In this document: positions 16,259 to 24,602 of the stretch, one piece after another
How positions within the stretch are numbered: position 1 is the stretch's first letter
How the letters are laid out: every line of letters begins with the position of its first letter
Position numbers and translations under genes: made by a program
Source of the DNA: a virus
DNA length: 64,000 nt
Virus record (IMG/VR): IMGVR_UViG_3300021440_000014
Coordinates: 108,011 to 172,010 of that record
Strand: one strand, 5' to 3'
The notes under the pieces: model-generated
The model's input: the letters and a program-made list of their open reading frames with translations, nothing else
Told to the model about the DNA's origin: nothing
Database searches by the model: none

Positions 16259-17098
16259 TTAGCCTAGTTTATTAATGATATCCATATAATCGCAGTCAAA
16301 TAGTATTAAAAACCCGCTTTGATGAATGAATTTTACTCCGTCTAAATTTTTACATACATTAAAATCAATTAATGGGTTTTTTCTGGTAAGTCTATATTTA
16401 CCATCTATTCTAGTATTTAAAGCTAAAGTAATATCAACTCCGTTTTTCTTTTCAAACTCAGAAGCGGGAATTGAATGTGTAGCCTCTACTTTTAAAGAAG
16501 TATAATCTGCAATAGTTAATCCATTCGTCAATTTAATAATTTTAGCCTTTTCATCTACTTCTTCTTTGTAAATTAAATATTCTTGATAGGAGTCTACTAT
16601 AAAATCACCAATTGATGTCATTATACTCCCCAAATTGCTGGTTCTTTCTACTTCTGTGTATCCAGAGAATATATCTATCATTGCTTTTTCCACGGGAGAA
16701 AATACAAAAGGAATAGATTCGTTTGGGCATTTTAAAAAATTAGCTAATTTTTCAGGACCGCAATGATCGTAAATTTCAGTAGCCTTAATCCAAGGAGTAG
16801 CATTATAATTTCTCATTCCTAGATAATCCAATAAAAGAGTAAAGGCACATTGTTCCCCTCCTTTAATTTGATGGTGATCAAAATTAAGAAGATCCTCAGA
16901 ATGTATTTTGCCAAAATCGCAAATTATACAATTTGGATCATTAAGCTCTTCGTCTGTCGGCCAAGTCTTTCTTTGAATCTTATCAACATTTGACAATGAT
17001 AAAATCAAACAAGCACAAAGGAAATCATCTAAATGAGCATACCCGTCATGAACTATAGCCTTGGTTACTCGATCTAAATTTGGAATTAATTTTTTCAT
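16259..17098 (-). CDS. MYG1-like DHH-family phosphoesterase
   Basis: 279 aa. IVHDGYAHLDDFLCACLIL matches the N-terminal metal site of MYG1/UPF0160 proteins and NFDHHQIKGGEQCAF supplies the DHH motif. MYG1 proteins are RNA-active 3'-5' exonucleases related to RecJ and exopolyphosphatase. Position inside the RNA ligase / nucleotidyltransferase / macro cluster supports an RNA role. Confidence 0.75.
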   Translation of the reverse strand: MKKLIPNLDRVTKAIVHDGYAHLDDFLCACLILSLSNVDKIQRKTWPTDEELNDPNCIICDFGKIHSEDLLNFDHHQIKGGEQCAFTLLLDYLGMRNYNATPWIKATEIYDHCGPEKLANFLKCPNESIPFVFSPVEKAMIDIFSGYTEVERTSNLGSIMTSIGDFIVDSYQEYLIYKEEVDEKAKIIKLTNGLTIADYTSLKVEATHSIPASEFEKKNGVDITLALNTRIDGKYRLTRKNPLIDFNVCKNLDGVKFIHQSGFLILFDCDYMDIINKLG

Positions 17099-17102
17099 AT
17101 TT

Positions 17103-17246
17103 TTAATTGCAATTTATATTATTACAAATACCCCTACCCCTAGAAGTATAATTAAGGCGACCGTTGCATTTATAACAAAATCCAAAGAAAGCCCAAATTT
17201 TTCTCTTGTAGTAAATTCTTTTATATTCTAATTTTTGCCAGTTCAC
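17103..17246 (-). CDS. Small zinc-ribbon-like protein (47 aa, GTG start)
   Basis: Starts with GTG 4 nt after the upstream stop (MNWQKLEYKR). CYKCN and CNNINC give two cysteine pairs about 20 residues apart. Short but fills a 150-bp gap in the operon. Not recognised. Confidence 0.4.
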   Translation of the reverse strand: MNWQKLEYKRIYYKRKIWAFFGFCYKCNGRLNYTSRGRGICNNINCN

Positions 17247-17250
17247 AAGC

Positions 17251-17889
17251 TTAATCTATATATTTGTTAGAGTTTTCGGACACTTTTTCTGGATCTATTC
17301 CTAGCAAAAATTGAGTTAAACAACCATTGCAAGCGTAGTAACCTTGATTCGCGTATTTAAACATTCTTCTAAGGCTTGCGACCGGATAAGTAATTTTATT
17401 GACAACTATTCTTTTGTTAGCAATATCCCATAGCGCGAAATCTGAACAGTAAAATTCCTCGCCATCTGTTGCTAGTTGACAAAGTGTAAAATCGAAAGAA
17501 TCCAGCAGCGATTCAACTTTATCGTAATATTGAATACTTATTAATTGATAAATAATACCTTCATAAAGGATACTTCCATCTTCCGCTAAAATATCAACAA
17601 CGAGTTTAAGATTGAACTCATTTTTAGTTTCTGACTTTATCTTAATATTCTTATCAGATTTAATTCCTACATAAAATTCATCGAACTTCTCTTTAGATCT
17701 GAAGAAAAAATCAAAATCTGAATCCATTTTAGCACCAGTAATCATACGTCTGAGTGCTCCTCCCGCTAACCAACCATATTCTTTAATTTCTGGAGTATAA
17801 GCCGTCATTACATCATTAAACAGATTAAATCCTTTTGTAGCTGTATTTACCCTTGTTTGTATAAAATTGCCTAATTTAAATGTTTGCAT
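17251..17889 (-). CDS. Class II (CCA/poly(A)-type) nucleotidyltransferase
   Basis: 212 aa. WLAGGALRRMITGAKMDSDFDFFF has the GGxxR and DxD order of the CCA-adding/poly(A) polymerase head domain. The usual C-terminal RNA-binding body is short. It may tail or repair RNA 3' ends. Notably at least two window tRNAs (Met 29187, Lys-CTT) lack encoded CCA. Confidence 0.7.
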   Translation of the reverse strand: MQTFKLGNFIQTRVNTATKGFNLFNDVMTAYTPEIKEYGWLAGGALRRMITGAKMDSDFDFFFRSKEKFDEFYVGIKSDKNIKIKSETKNEFNLKLVVDILAEDGSILYEGIIYQLISIQYYDKVESLLDSFDFTLCQLATDGEEFYCSDFALWDIANKRIVVNKITYPVASLRRMFKYANQGYYACNGCLTQFLLGIDPEKVSENSNKYID

Positions 17890-17893
17890 AATT

Positions 17894-18064
17894 TTATCTT
17901 TTGATTTCGAAATCTTTGTTACAAATAGAGCATTTTATCACGTATTTTCCTCCGTATTCAACCTGAATGGGAGTATGGTGTCTGCAATGCCTCGACTTAC
18001 AGTAAGCCTCGCTTACACCTGTAACATCGCATAAAAATTTTAAAAAATTCCAAATAATATTCAT
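17894..18064 (-). CDS. Small zinc-binding protein (56 aa)
   Basis: CKSRHCRHH and CSICNK form a likely zinc knuckle. Begins 3 nt after the macro-domain stop and ends just before the nucleotidyltransferase, so it belongs to the same operon. Not recognised. Confidence 0.5.
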   Translation of the reverse strand: MNIIWNFLKFLCDVTGVSEAYCKSRHCRHHTPIQVEYGGKYVIKCSICNKDFEIKR

Positions 18065-18066
18065 GA

Positions 18067-18558
18067 TTAGCTTAAGTCCTGTTCTCTGGCGCAGATTAAA
18101 ACTCGAATTCCTGAATTTTCAAAAACCTCTTGAATCATCGTATTAACGATATTCCAGTTTCCTCCCGCCAAACCACATTGAAATTTATAAGGAATACCTA
18201 GCGTTTTACATCCATTAAATTTTACGCCAAAACTATTCCGAACGGCCTCAAGGACTCTGTATGTCGCTTCATAATTACAGGCGCGAATGTCAGTTCGCGG
18301 CTCAAACTGACAGTAACCATTTACCACATATTTGATTTTACATGGAGAATAGTTTGGCTTGGTTATTCTGGCAAAAGAATAAGTTCCTAATTTCTTTCTG
18401 TCGCCTGATTTAGTCGCTTCATCGGCAATAATCGCTTCTGGCAAAAGCTTCCTTATCTGCCCCGCAATGCCAGAATACATTGCATTGCAGCAATTAGCTC
18501 CATGAAGCAAGACATCTATATTCTGCTCAAAAATATCACCCGTAATAAGTTTTATCAT
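18067..18558 (-). CDS. Macro-domain protein (ADP-ribose binding/hydrolase)
   Basis: 163 aa. MIKLITGDIFEQNIDVLLHGANCCNAMYSGIA matches the start of macro domains of the Poa1/ADP-ribose-1''-phosphate phosphatase type, with the substrate-loop asparagine and GIA. TLGIPYKFQCGLAGGNW supplies the second loop. In tRNA splicing this class removes Appr>p products, so its place beside RNA ligase and cyclic-phosphate genes is suggestive. A strong terminator lies just before its ATG. Confidence 0.8.
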   Translation of the reverse strand: MIKLITGDIFEQNIDVLLHGANCCNAMYSGIAGQIRKLLPEAIIADEATKSGDRKKLGTYSFARITKPNYSPCKIKYVVNGYCQFEPRTDIRACNYEATYRVLEAVRNSFGVKFNGCKTLGIPYKFQCGLAGGNWNIVNTMIQEVFENSGIRVLICAREQDLS

Positions 18559-18590
18559 AAAAAAATCGTAGTATTTTTATCTACTACGAT
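18557..18590 (-). terminator. Terminator between HNH and macro-domain genes
   Basis: Minus strand ATCGTAGTA-GATAAAAA-TACTACGAT (9 bp) then TTTTTTT ending at the macro-domain ATG. It ends the HNH transcript; how the macro gene is started is unclear because the hairpin abuts its start codon. Confidence 0.8.
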
Positions 18591-18615
18591 TATGTTACTC
18601 TTTCTTTTTCCAAAA

Positions 18616-19242
18616 TCAAGCCTTTTTAGTATAAATAAACGGAGTCCAATCTTTGTGCCTTATTTCTTCTGGAATAAAGCACAAAACAGGAGACGGCTCT
18701 TTTGGTTGCTTAATCAAATTAAGGCCGACTTCATGATTAAACTTGTCGCCTTTTTTTGAATTAATGTTTTTGTCAGCGAGAACAACGTTAGTCCAAGTAT
18801 CTTTTCCCCCCTTCGATTTAGGGACCACATGATCCAAGTTGCCCGTTGACTTTGTTAGTTTTTTACCAGTATATTGGCAGACTCCTCCGTCTCTCTCCCA
18901 AATTGCCTGAGCGGTAAATCTCTTCACCTTCTTAGGCACTTTGCTAAAGTTAACGGCAATTAAAACCGTAGGAACTCTAATAGTTCTTTTTGAGGTATTA
19001 ATAGACAAGTCCCCTTCGCGCACTGGAAGGTCTATCCACTTATCAAAAGTCAAAGGCTCGGCAAAAACAAGCTCATTTGGATCTTCTTTAGAAAACTCAA
19101 TATTCAATGCGAGCATTGGCGGTGAGCCTTCCTCTCCGCTACCACCACACATTGCTATCAATGCGTCTTTGACAGACTTTTGGCCGATTGCCTCCCAATG
19201 AGAGTTAAGCACCAAAACTATTTTGGCGTCAATTATGTTCAT
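18616..19242 (-). CDS. HNH endonuclease
   Basis: 208 aa. C-terminal GVCQYTGKKLTKSTGNLDHVVPKSKGGKDTWTNVVLADKNINSKKGDK is a textbook HNH domain (split here: CQYTGKK, NLDHVVPKSKGG, NVVLADKNINSKKG). Sits between the cREC gene (7 bp away) and a terminator, as an apparent mobile insertion in the RNA-repair operon. Confidence 0.85.
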   Translation of the reverse strand: MNIIDAKIVLVLNSHWEAIGQKSVKDALIAMCGGSGEEGSPPMLALNIEFSKEDPNELVFAEPLTFDKWIDLPVREGDLSINTSKRTIRVPTVLIAVNFSKVPKKVKRFTAQAIWERDGGVCQYTGKKLTKSTGNLDHVVPKSKGGKDTWTNVVLADKNINSKKGDKFNHEVGLNLIKQPKEPSPVLCFIPEEIRHKDWTPFIYTKKA

Positions 19243-19249
19243 TCTTCTT

Positions 19250-19627
19250 TTATACTACATTTTTAAAAGAAGTCAATAATTTCTCAATATTATACTTGCC
19301 TATTACGTTCATGCTATGAACATGGCATTCTGGAAGTTTAAATTTATTTTCCTTGCAAAATTCAATTAAAAATTCTGCGCAATGATATCCGGTTTCTTTA
19401 TCTATCTTAGAGTAGTCAAAACCTTTAAAGGAACTATTAGCATATATCTCATAGTGAGACGGAGTTAAATCATGATCAAATGAAACTATGCTCGGCAGTC
19501 CCGCCTTCTTTATTGTTTTTTTGAAGTCTTCATAATTTCTAACAATTACCCAATCAACTGGAGGAAGATCTAGCCATTTAACGTCGCTCGGTTTTCTTAC
19601 GTCGTCTAAAAATAGATTGTATTTCAT
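19250..19627 (-). CDS. Cyclic-phosphate processing receiver-domain (cREC) protein
   Basis: 125 aa. LFLDDVRKPSDV, VRNYEDFKK, VSFDHDL, TGYHCAEFLIEFC and CHVHSMNVIGKYNI follow the order of the cyclic-phosphate processing receiver family (PF20274), predicted to act on 2',3'-cyclic phosphates of cleaved RNA. Shares the operon with RNA ligase, macro and nucleotidyltransferase genes. Start overlaps the upstream stop (ATGA). Confidence 0.75.
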   Translation of the reverse strand: MKYNLFLDDVRKPSDVKWLDLPPVDWVIVRNYEDFKKTIKKAGLPSIVSFDHDLTPSHYEIYANSSFKGFDYSKIDKETGYHCAEFLIEFCKENKFKLPECHVHSMNVIGKYNIEKLLTSFKNVV

Positions 19628-19797
19628 TTTTTCTTTAGCGTCTTTTTGCCCTTACAGGCTGGGCATTCAGTTTTTTCGGCTACGATGAATCCGGTTCCGT
19701 TGCAATAAGAACATTTTTCGCTCCAATTTATTTCAGAGTAGTTATCTCTAAAATTCTTTGAGAAATTATTTCTGGGCCTAGAACCTTTTCCATTCAT
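19624..19797 (-). CDS. DnaJ-type zinc-finger mini-protein (57 aa)
   Basis: CSYCNGTGFIVAEKTECPACKGKK is half of a DnaJ-like CxxCxGxG zinc module; the rest is a basic, arginine-rich N-terminus that could bind RNA. Overlaps the cREC start by 4 bp. Confidence 0.6.
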   Translation of the reverse strand: MNGKGSRPRNNFSKNFRDNYSEINWSEKCSYCNGTGFIVAEKTECPACKGKKTLKKK

Positions 19798-19799
19798 AA

Positions 19800-20624
19800 T
19801 TAAACAACAGATCTACCGGATTCTTTCCAAGAAGAGTCTGAATCTACCTCATTGTTTCTATCTATTGCAGATTTTATTATGTATGATTTCATGGAAACTT
19901 GCTCCATTTGATTCAACATAGAACTCATATCCTTTGGGAAGCATGTTCCGCCAAAACCAAATTTTCCTTTATTACCCGGAACTTTCGTATGGCTCGCCCC
20001 TATTCGGCTATCTTTGACTACAGCTTCAATTACTGAGTTATAATTAAGATACGTCTTTTGACAGAATTCATAAATTTCATTAAAAAATGAAACTTTTGTG
20101 GCTAAAAAGCAGTTTCTTGTTAGTTTTACAAGTTCGGCCTCAGAAGAAGTAAGAAAAGAGATTAGATTACTATCTATCTTGGACGCATCAAAAGCTAAAT
20201 TAATAAGTTGTTTTATCTCCTTTTCGTCTTTCTCATTTTTAGCCCCAATAATCCAATTTTGAGTATTTTTGAAGTCATTTTTCCAATTAGCTTCCGTAAG
20301 GAACTCAGGGAAAAAAGATACGTTTTTGCTGCTACAGAAACCTACAGGAACAGTAGATCTTACAAAGACAGAGCCTTTATAATTTAGCGACTTTAATGCC
20401 TCTATCGCATTAGAAACAATATCAACATGGCATTTTCCATCGCTTGACATTGGAGTCGGCAAACAAATGAAAACCACTTCGCATTCAAGTAGATCCAAAA
20501 GTGATGAAACCCCTTTTGAGCACTTTTCTTTATTTCTATCATAAATTAATACCTCTACGCTAGGACATTCAAATAATGCTGTCGCTCCACCCACAAAGCC
20601 ATTTCCCACGATTCCTATTTTCAT
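19800..20624 (-). CDS. UDP-glucose/GDP-mannose 6-dehydrogenase family
   Basis: 274 aa. GIVGNGFVGGATA is the NAD-binding Rossmann motif, VFICLPTPM follows, and FGFGGTCFPKD contains the catalytic cysteine. Shorter than cellular enzymes (~430 aa): the C-terminal UDP-binding domain is missing. Would oxidise a nucleotide sugar, matching the glycosyltransferases nearby. Confidence 0.8.
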   Translation of the reverse strand: MKIGIVGNGFVGGATALFECPSVEVLIYDRNKEKCSKGVSSLLDLLECEVVFICLPTPMSSDGKCHVDIVSNAIEALKSLNYKGSVFVRSTVPVGFCSSKNVSFFPEFLTEANWKNDFKNTQNWIIGAKNEKDEKEIKQLINLAFDASKIDSNLISFLTSSEAELVKLTRNCFLATKVSFFNEIYEFCQKTYLNYNSVIEAVVKDSRIGASHTKVPGNKGKFGFGGTCFPKDMSSMLNQMEQVSMKSYIIKSAIDRNNEVDSDSSWKESGRSVV

Positions 20625-20632
20625 TATATATT

Positions 20633-20660
20633 ATTATATTGAATCCTTATGGAAAATCAA
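20633..20660 (-). promoter_or_regulatory. Sigma70-type promoter, leaderless start for 20624 gene
   Basis: Minus strand TTGATT, 16-nt spacer, TATAAT, then 8 nt to the ATG. Confidence 0.65.
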
Positions 20661-20666
20661 GTTTTT

Positions 20667-21932
20667 TCAAGGACTATTTACTAAAATAGTATTGCTACTG
20701 TCTGACTCAAGAGAATTTAATGCTTTTATTTTAATGTAATAAAAAGTCTCTTCTGGATTAAAAACGCTAAAAGCTGCATTTTGCCACGGATACTTTAAAA
20801 AAGATACAGAAGTAAACTTTGCGTAAGTTTTATTACTTGCATAGAGTGTCGCACCATCTATTTCGCTAATAGGTATGACATTATTCGATATTGAGTTTAA
20901 TACGAATGATATGGAAATAGGCTGTGGCGGGAGCGGAATTGGCATAGTTAATGTAGCGGCTACTATGTCAGCGTAATCGCTAAAATTACCATTTACATCT
21001 TTAGCTCTTACTTTGTAATAGTAAAAAGTATTAGCAAGAAGAGAGGGATCGGTATAGTCTGAGTTAGCCGTAAAAGCTAATACAGAATAAGATAGTCCAT
21101 TATTCACGCTTCTGCTTATCTCGTAGCCAGCAACACCTTCATTATCTGTGCTATTATCCCATTTTAAACTTACTGAGTTAGTCGTTGATGAAATAACAAA
21201 GTTAACAGGCAAAGTAGGTGGGACCGTCTCTGGAGCCACTAATGGAGTAGAATAGTCTGACGTTATCTTGGCTGAAGTTATAACTTCATCATAGACTCTC
21301 ATTTCATCTATAAAACCTTTAAAAAACCCATAGGGACCGGCACCATCATCACCAATTAAAAATGGATTAGGCTTACTTACAAAAGATGTCGCCACGGCTA
21401 CTGTTTTAGCAAGAGTAGAATTAACATAGAACCTTACATTGGAGCCATCATGAGTAACAGTTAAATGTGTCCAAGCTGCTGTCGTTATTTTTGGCCCATT
21501 ACAGATGAAAGCAGAGGAAGAATTGGCTATGTAAAATACTATCCCTCCTGAATAATGAATCACAGCGTATTGATACCAAGGATACGCACCCGTTGTATTA
21601 AAAGCCTTAGAGATTATAGTTCTTCCATTACTCGAAGAATCGTCTGGTTTAAGCCACGCAGAAAATGTAAATTTTTCTGTGCTTGAGATATCCAATGAGG
21701 AACTATTTGGAATGCTTAAAGAAGAGGTTCCATTAAAATAAATGGCATTGCCGAACTTTCCGCTACTCCATACTGTTGAACCAGTTTTTAGAGTAGCATC
21801 ATTTTTGAATGGTGAAACATCTTTGGCTATAAGCCCAGAATTTTCATTAAAACTTAATCCTAAAACAAGCCCAGCTTTTGAGCTAAAAACGCAAAATACA
21901 CATACAAATAAAATTAATAACATCTTTTTCAT
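20667..21932 (-). CDS. Secreted LamG + fibronectin III surface protein
   Basis: 421 aa from the ATG at 21932. Signal peptide MLLILFVCVFCVFSSKAG. Residues ~20-210 are a LamG/concanavalin-like fold (LSFNENSGLIAKDVS...FTFSAWLKP...WTHLTVTHDG...FIDEMRVYD). Residues ~225-320 are an FN3 domain (LKWDNSTDNEGVAGYEISR...YYYKVRAKD). A beta-rich tail follows. Likely exported and carbohydrate-binding; could be a host-surface factor rather than a virion part. Confidence 0.75.
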   Translation of the reverse strand: MKKMLLILFVCVFCVFSSKAGLVLGLSFNENSGLIAKDVSPFKNDATLKTGSTVWSSGKFGNAIYFNGTSSLSIPNSSSLDISSTEKFTFSAWLKPDDSSSNGRTIISKAFNTTGAYPWYQYAVIHYSGGIVFYIANSSSAFICNGPKITTAAWTHLTVTHDGSNVRFYVNSTLAKTVAVATSFVSKPNPFLIGDDGAGPYGFFKGFIDEMRVYDEVITSAKITSDYSTPLVAPETVPPTLPVNFVISSTTNSVSLKWDNSTDNEGVAGYEISRSVNNGLSYSVLAFTANSDYTDPSLLANTFYYYKVRAKDVNGNFSDYADIVAATLTMPIPLPPQPISISFVLNSISNNVIPISEIDGATLYASNKTYAKFTSVSFLKYPWQNAAFSVFNPEETFYYIKIKALNSLESDSSNTILVNSP

Positions 21933-21967
21933 ATCAGTATTTACACGGAAGAATAATTTGGGAGACA

Positions 21968-22005
21968 CGAAAAGACCCAAGTTTTTTAAGGGACTCTTGG
22001 GTCTT
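21968..22005 (-). terminator. Terminator of small RNA 22118-21968
   Basis: Minus strand AAGACCCAAG...CTTGGGTCTT, a 10-bp stem followed by TTCG; ends the RNA that starts at the 22124-22152 promoter. Confidence 0.7.
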
Positions 22006-22118
22006 TCTGAGGAATTTCGCTTCCTCCGCTAGTCAGTAACACATCAGTTAATTCAATAACCTACTCGGTTGTCTAACAAAGAGTTTTTGTTGAACTCTAT
22101 TTAATAGATAATGTCCCT
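21968..22118 (-). ncRNA. Small RNA gene with own promoter and terminator
   Basis: About 150 nt between a strong promoter and a 10-bp terminator stem with no good frame. Contains hairpins AGAGTT-CAACAAA-AACTCT and GAGGAA-GCGAAA-TTCCTC. Sits upstream of the LamG gene, so it could also be a long 5' leader that is attenuated. Confidence 0.55.
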
Positions 22119-22123
22119 AAAAT

Positions 22124-22152
22124 AATATACACTATATCTTTCTAACTTTCAA
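22124..22152 (-). promoter_or_regulatory. Strong promoter of small RNA
   Basis: Minus strand TTGAAA, exactly 17 nt, TATATT. It overlaps the 3' end of the nuclease-like gene. Confidence 0.7.
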
Positions 22153-22635
22153 GAACTTTTCAATAGGTATCAAATCTTTGATCTCTACATTAAAACAATC
22201 TGCCTTAAATCTCCAGCCTAATCTTGACTTTGAATCAACTTCACCCTCTTTGCAAAACCTAGCTTTTTGAAAGAATAATTTCCTAGAAATTGCGCCTAAA
22301 ATCCAAGCCTTCTTCATTTCGTCATGGACTCTTACAAAGACGTAATAATCACAGTCCTGCTTTGCGTTTGCGGCTGAAACAGAACATTCATATTCTTTCT
22401 TTGGGGGACTTGAGCAACTTTTCGTTTTTATCTCTAATTTTGTATCATTCTTTACTAGATCAAAGTCAAAGCTGTGGATTTTTTTAGCTTTTAAATAGTC
22501 TGAAACAATAATTTCACCAATCATTCCATAGACGTTGCCTTTCCCTCTCAAAATAGAGTTGCGCAATGGACGAATTTTCTTGGCTTGTAACTGCGCTTTT
22601 CTTTTTACAGAATAAGGAACGTCTACTTCTATCAT
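22132..22635 (-). CDS. PD-(D/E)xK nuclease-like protein
   Basis: 167 aa. A conserved-looking GMIGEIIVSDYL glutamate is followed by FDFDLVKNDTKLEIKTK, fitting the D...ExK core of the restriction-endonuclease-like fold. Resembles small phage holliday-junction or restriction-like nucleases but no family can be named. Follows the glycosyltransferase by 3 nt. Confidence 0.55.
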   Translation of the reverse strand: MIEVDVPYSVKRKAQLQAKKIRPLRNSILRGKGNVYGMIGEIIVSDYLKAKKIHSFDFDLVKNDTKLEIKTKSCSSPPKKEYECSVSAANAKQDCDYYVFVRVHDEMKKAWILGAISRKLFFQKARFCKEGEVDSKSRLGWRFKADCFNVEIKDLIPIEKFLKVRKI

Positions 22636-22638
22636 ATA

Positions 22639-23667
22639 TTATGAACGTATGCCATTATACAGTAGATCTTTCCAAATAGTCAAACTTTTTTCGTTGTATT
22701 TCTTTAAATTTATTTCATTTAAATACTGAAGATTAATATTATCACCGTAATAAGCAGTCTCTAGTTTAGCTATTATATCCTTGGATGAGGTAGGATGAGC
22801 TTGAAACCAAGAATGTATCCATTCGATTTCCTTTGAGCCGACAAGGGGAATGCCATGATTAACGAAATCAGCGGCAACAATATTAAACGTCTCAGTAAAA
22901 GAGCACTGCATTCCTATATCCATCCCTGCCACTACGTTAAGAAATTCAGGATGATTCATCCATTCGTGTTCTACTAGCTTATGATCCGTATCTTTAAATA
23001 AATTCCTTAAGTTTTTCAAAATCGATTCTCCTTGATTTTCGAATCTTGAAGAATTTATATGAAATTTTAACTTCTTATGAATTTTTTCTGCAAATAAGAT
23101 AGCTGAAACAGCCTGCTCAAGCTGATTTTTCAAAGGTCTTAATGCGCCAAAACACGCTATATTTACAAAGCCCTTTTCTTTGAAACTTATAGGTTTTTCT
23201 GCTTTTTTAGCATTATAAACGTTTGGAGTATAATATACTTCAGATTTTATAAGATTATTTAGCTCCCAATTCAAAAGCTTACTATTGCAGGATATATGAA
23301 AATTCTTATTCTCTTTGGATATTTTATCGTATTCTTTTATCCATTCAAGCGCAACTCCTTCGTGCGCCAAAAATGGAGTATTACTATGTATCCTTACAAA
23401 CCATTGGACTTTTTCATATCTAGATATGTCAAGTAACTCTCTAATCTTATCTGGAGTTACCCAAATAGCTTCTAGGAATACATGGGTAGGCTTGTAGTCA
23501 TAGACTTCCTTATCTATAGAGTTTCCATCAACTACCTCTACTATCTTAGACTCTACTCTAATCTTATTGAATGCCCTTACTAAAAAATCGCATGAATTGA
23601 CTAATCCATAACTTATTCCGTAATTTACTCTTTTCCTGATTAAAAACAATACTTTTGGTTTATCCAT
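22639..23667 (-). CDS. GT-B (family 4-like) glycosyltransferase
   Basis: 342 aa. C-terminal half has NIACFGALRPLKNQLEQA and SFTETFNIVAADFVNHGIPLVGS, the donor-binding ExFxxVxxE-like region of GT4 enzymes; N-terminal half is a Rossmann-like acceptor domain. Likely modifies a glycan; acts with the dehydrogenase at 19800 and GT genes at 1 and 60456. Confidence 0.75.
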   Translation of the reverse strand: MDKPKVLFLIRKRVNYGISYGLVNSCDFLVRAFNKIRVESKIVEVVDGNSIDKEVYDYKPTHVFLEAIWVTPDKIRELLDISRYEKVQWFVRIHSNTPFLAHEGVALEWIKEYDKISKENKNFHISCNSKLLNWELNNLIKSEVYYTPNVYNAKKAEKPISFKEKGFVNIACFGALRPLKNQLEQAVSAILFAEKIHKKLKFHINSSRFENQGESILKNLRNLFKDTDHKLVEHEWMNHPEFLNVVAGMDIGMQCSFTETFNIVAADFVNHGIPLVGSKEIEWIHSWFQAHPTSSKDIIAKLETAYYGDNINLQYLNEINLKKYNEKSLTIWKDLLYNGIRS

Positions 23668-23672
23668 AAACT

Positions 23673-23900
23673 TTAAAAATAATTAGTGCCAGTAAACATC
23701 TGCGCGGGCAGATATCCAGATCTTATAATAGACGTAGCTTTTTTAGCTAGAAGTCTTTGGTTTGCGAACTTAGAGCCGGAAATTTTCCACTGCCCCGTGT
23801 AAGTATATCCCTCTAATTCAAACTTATCCAAATCCAAACCTGAAGTAGGAAGTTGGTTGAGTCTTACTGCGTAATCTGAAACATTACCTGAGATATACAT
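23673..23900 (-). CDS. Hypothetical protein
   Basis: 75 aa, Y- and G-rich (YTYTGQWKISGSKFANQRLL). Could be a small structural protein. A strong terminator lies immediately upstream, so it has its own promoter. Confidence 0.5.
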   Translation of the reverse strand: MYISGNVSDYAVRLNQLPTSGLDLDKFELEGYTYTGQWKISGSKFANQRLLAKKATSIIRSGYLPAQMFTGTNYF

Positions 23901-23924
23901 AATCTAACTTATTTTACACGGATA

Positions 23925-23959
23925 AACAAAAAAACCCCAAGGTTTTTAGCCTTGAGGTT
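23925..23959 (-). terminator. Terminator after HNH gene
   Basis: Minus strand AACCTCAAGG-CTAAAAA-CCTTGGGGTT then TTTTTTTG. Confidence 0.85.
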
Positions 23960-23965
23960 ATTATT

Positions 23966-24550
23966 TTAAACTGTGCAAATTATTTTATCATGCTGCAAAA
24001 ATGAAAGTGTTAATTCTCTCATTGGTTTAAAAAACTCCATCATTTGATCCCGAGAAAAACCATTTTTAGCGTAATTGACAGAAAGGCAAACGAATTCTAC
24101 GTTACCTTCTATATATCCTTTATTAGCATCTATTCTGTCTAAACTCGCTTTGATAGGATTACCTTTTATATGATGCCCTTGGGTGTTTTTAGGTATCTCC
24201 ATCTTCTTATAGGTATAAGGACATATACCTTTTTGAGCTTCCCAAACTTTTTTTAAATAATCTACAGTTAGATTTGTCGGTCCATAGTTTCTAATTCTTT
24301 CTTTTGAGTTTGCTTTATTGACATAATACCGAAAAGAACTAAATTCGTCCTGCCTATTATTTGCTTTTAAATATTTAACATTTCCAGAGTTAGGATGTTC
24401 TTTATTCCTTTTAGTTGCGACACAACTCCTAGAACACGCAATGCTGTATTTATTTTTTTGGCCACGCTTATACTCTTTTAAAAGTCTATTAAAAATTTTC
24501 CCGCAAGTTTCGCATTTAAGCTCCACAAATTGTTTAGCGTTTTTTCTCAT
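23966..24550 (-). CDS. HNH homing endonuclease next to tmRNA
   Basis: 194 aa from the ATG at 24550 (MRKNAKQFVELKC). N-terminal zinc finger CETCGKIF...CSRSC, then an HNH core (GICPYTYKKM, HHIKGNPIKASLDRIDANKG, NVEFVCLSVNYAKNG), similar to the enzyme at 725. TGTAAT lies 9 nt before the ATG, so it is expressed separately. It starts 40 nt after the tmRNA 3' end. Confidence 0.85.
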   Translation of the reverse strand: MRKNAKQFVELKCETCGKIFNRLLKEYKRGQKNKYSIACSRSCVATKRNKEHPNSGNVKYLKANNRQDEFSSFRYYVNKANSKERIRNYGPTNLTVDYLKKVWEAQKGICPYTYKKMEIPKNTQGHHIKGNPIKASLDRIDANKGYIEGNVEFVCLSVNYAKNGFSRDQMMEFFKPMRELTLSFLQHDKIICTV

Positions 24551-24570
24551 ACTTGAGATTACACTAAAAC

Positions 24571-24602
24571 GGTGGAAGTGAGAAGAAATTGGTGGAAGTG
24601 AG
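24571..24602. repeat. 12-bp direct repeat of the tmRNA 3' end
   Basis: GGTGGAAGTGAG occurs at 24571-24582 and again at 24591-24602; the second copy is the 3' acceptor end of the tmRNA. It looks like a target duplication at the tmRNA/HNH junction. Confidence 0.7.
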
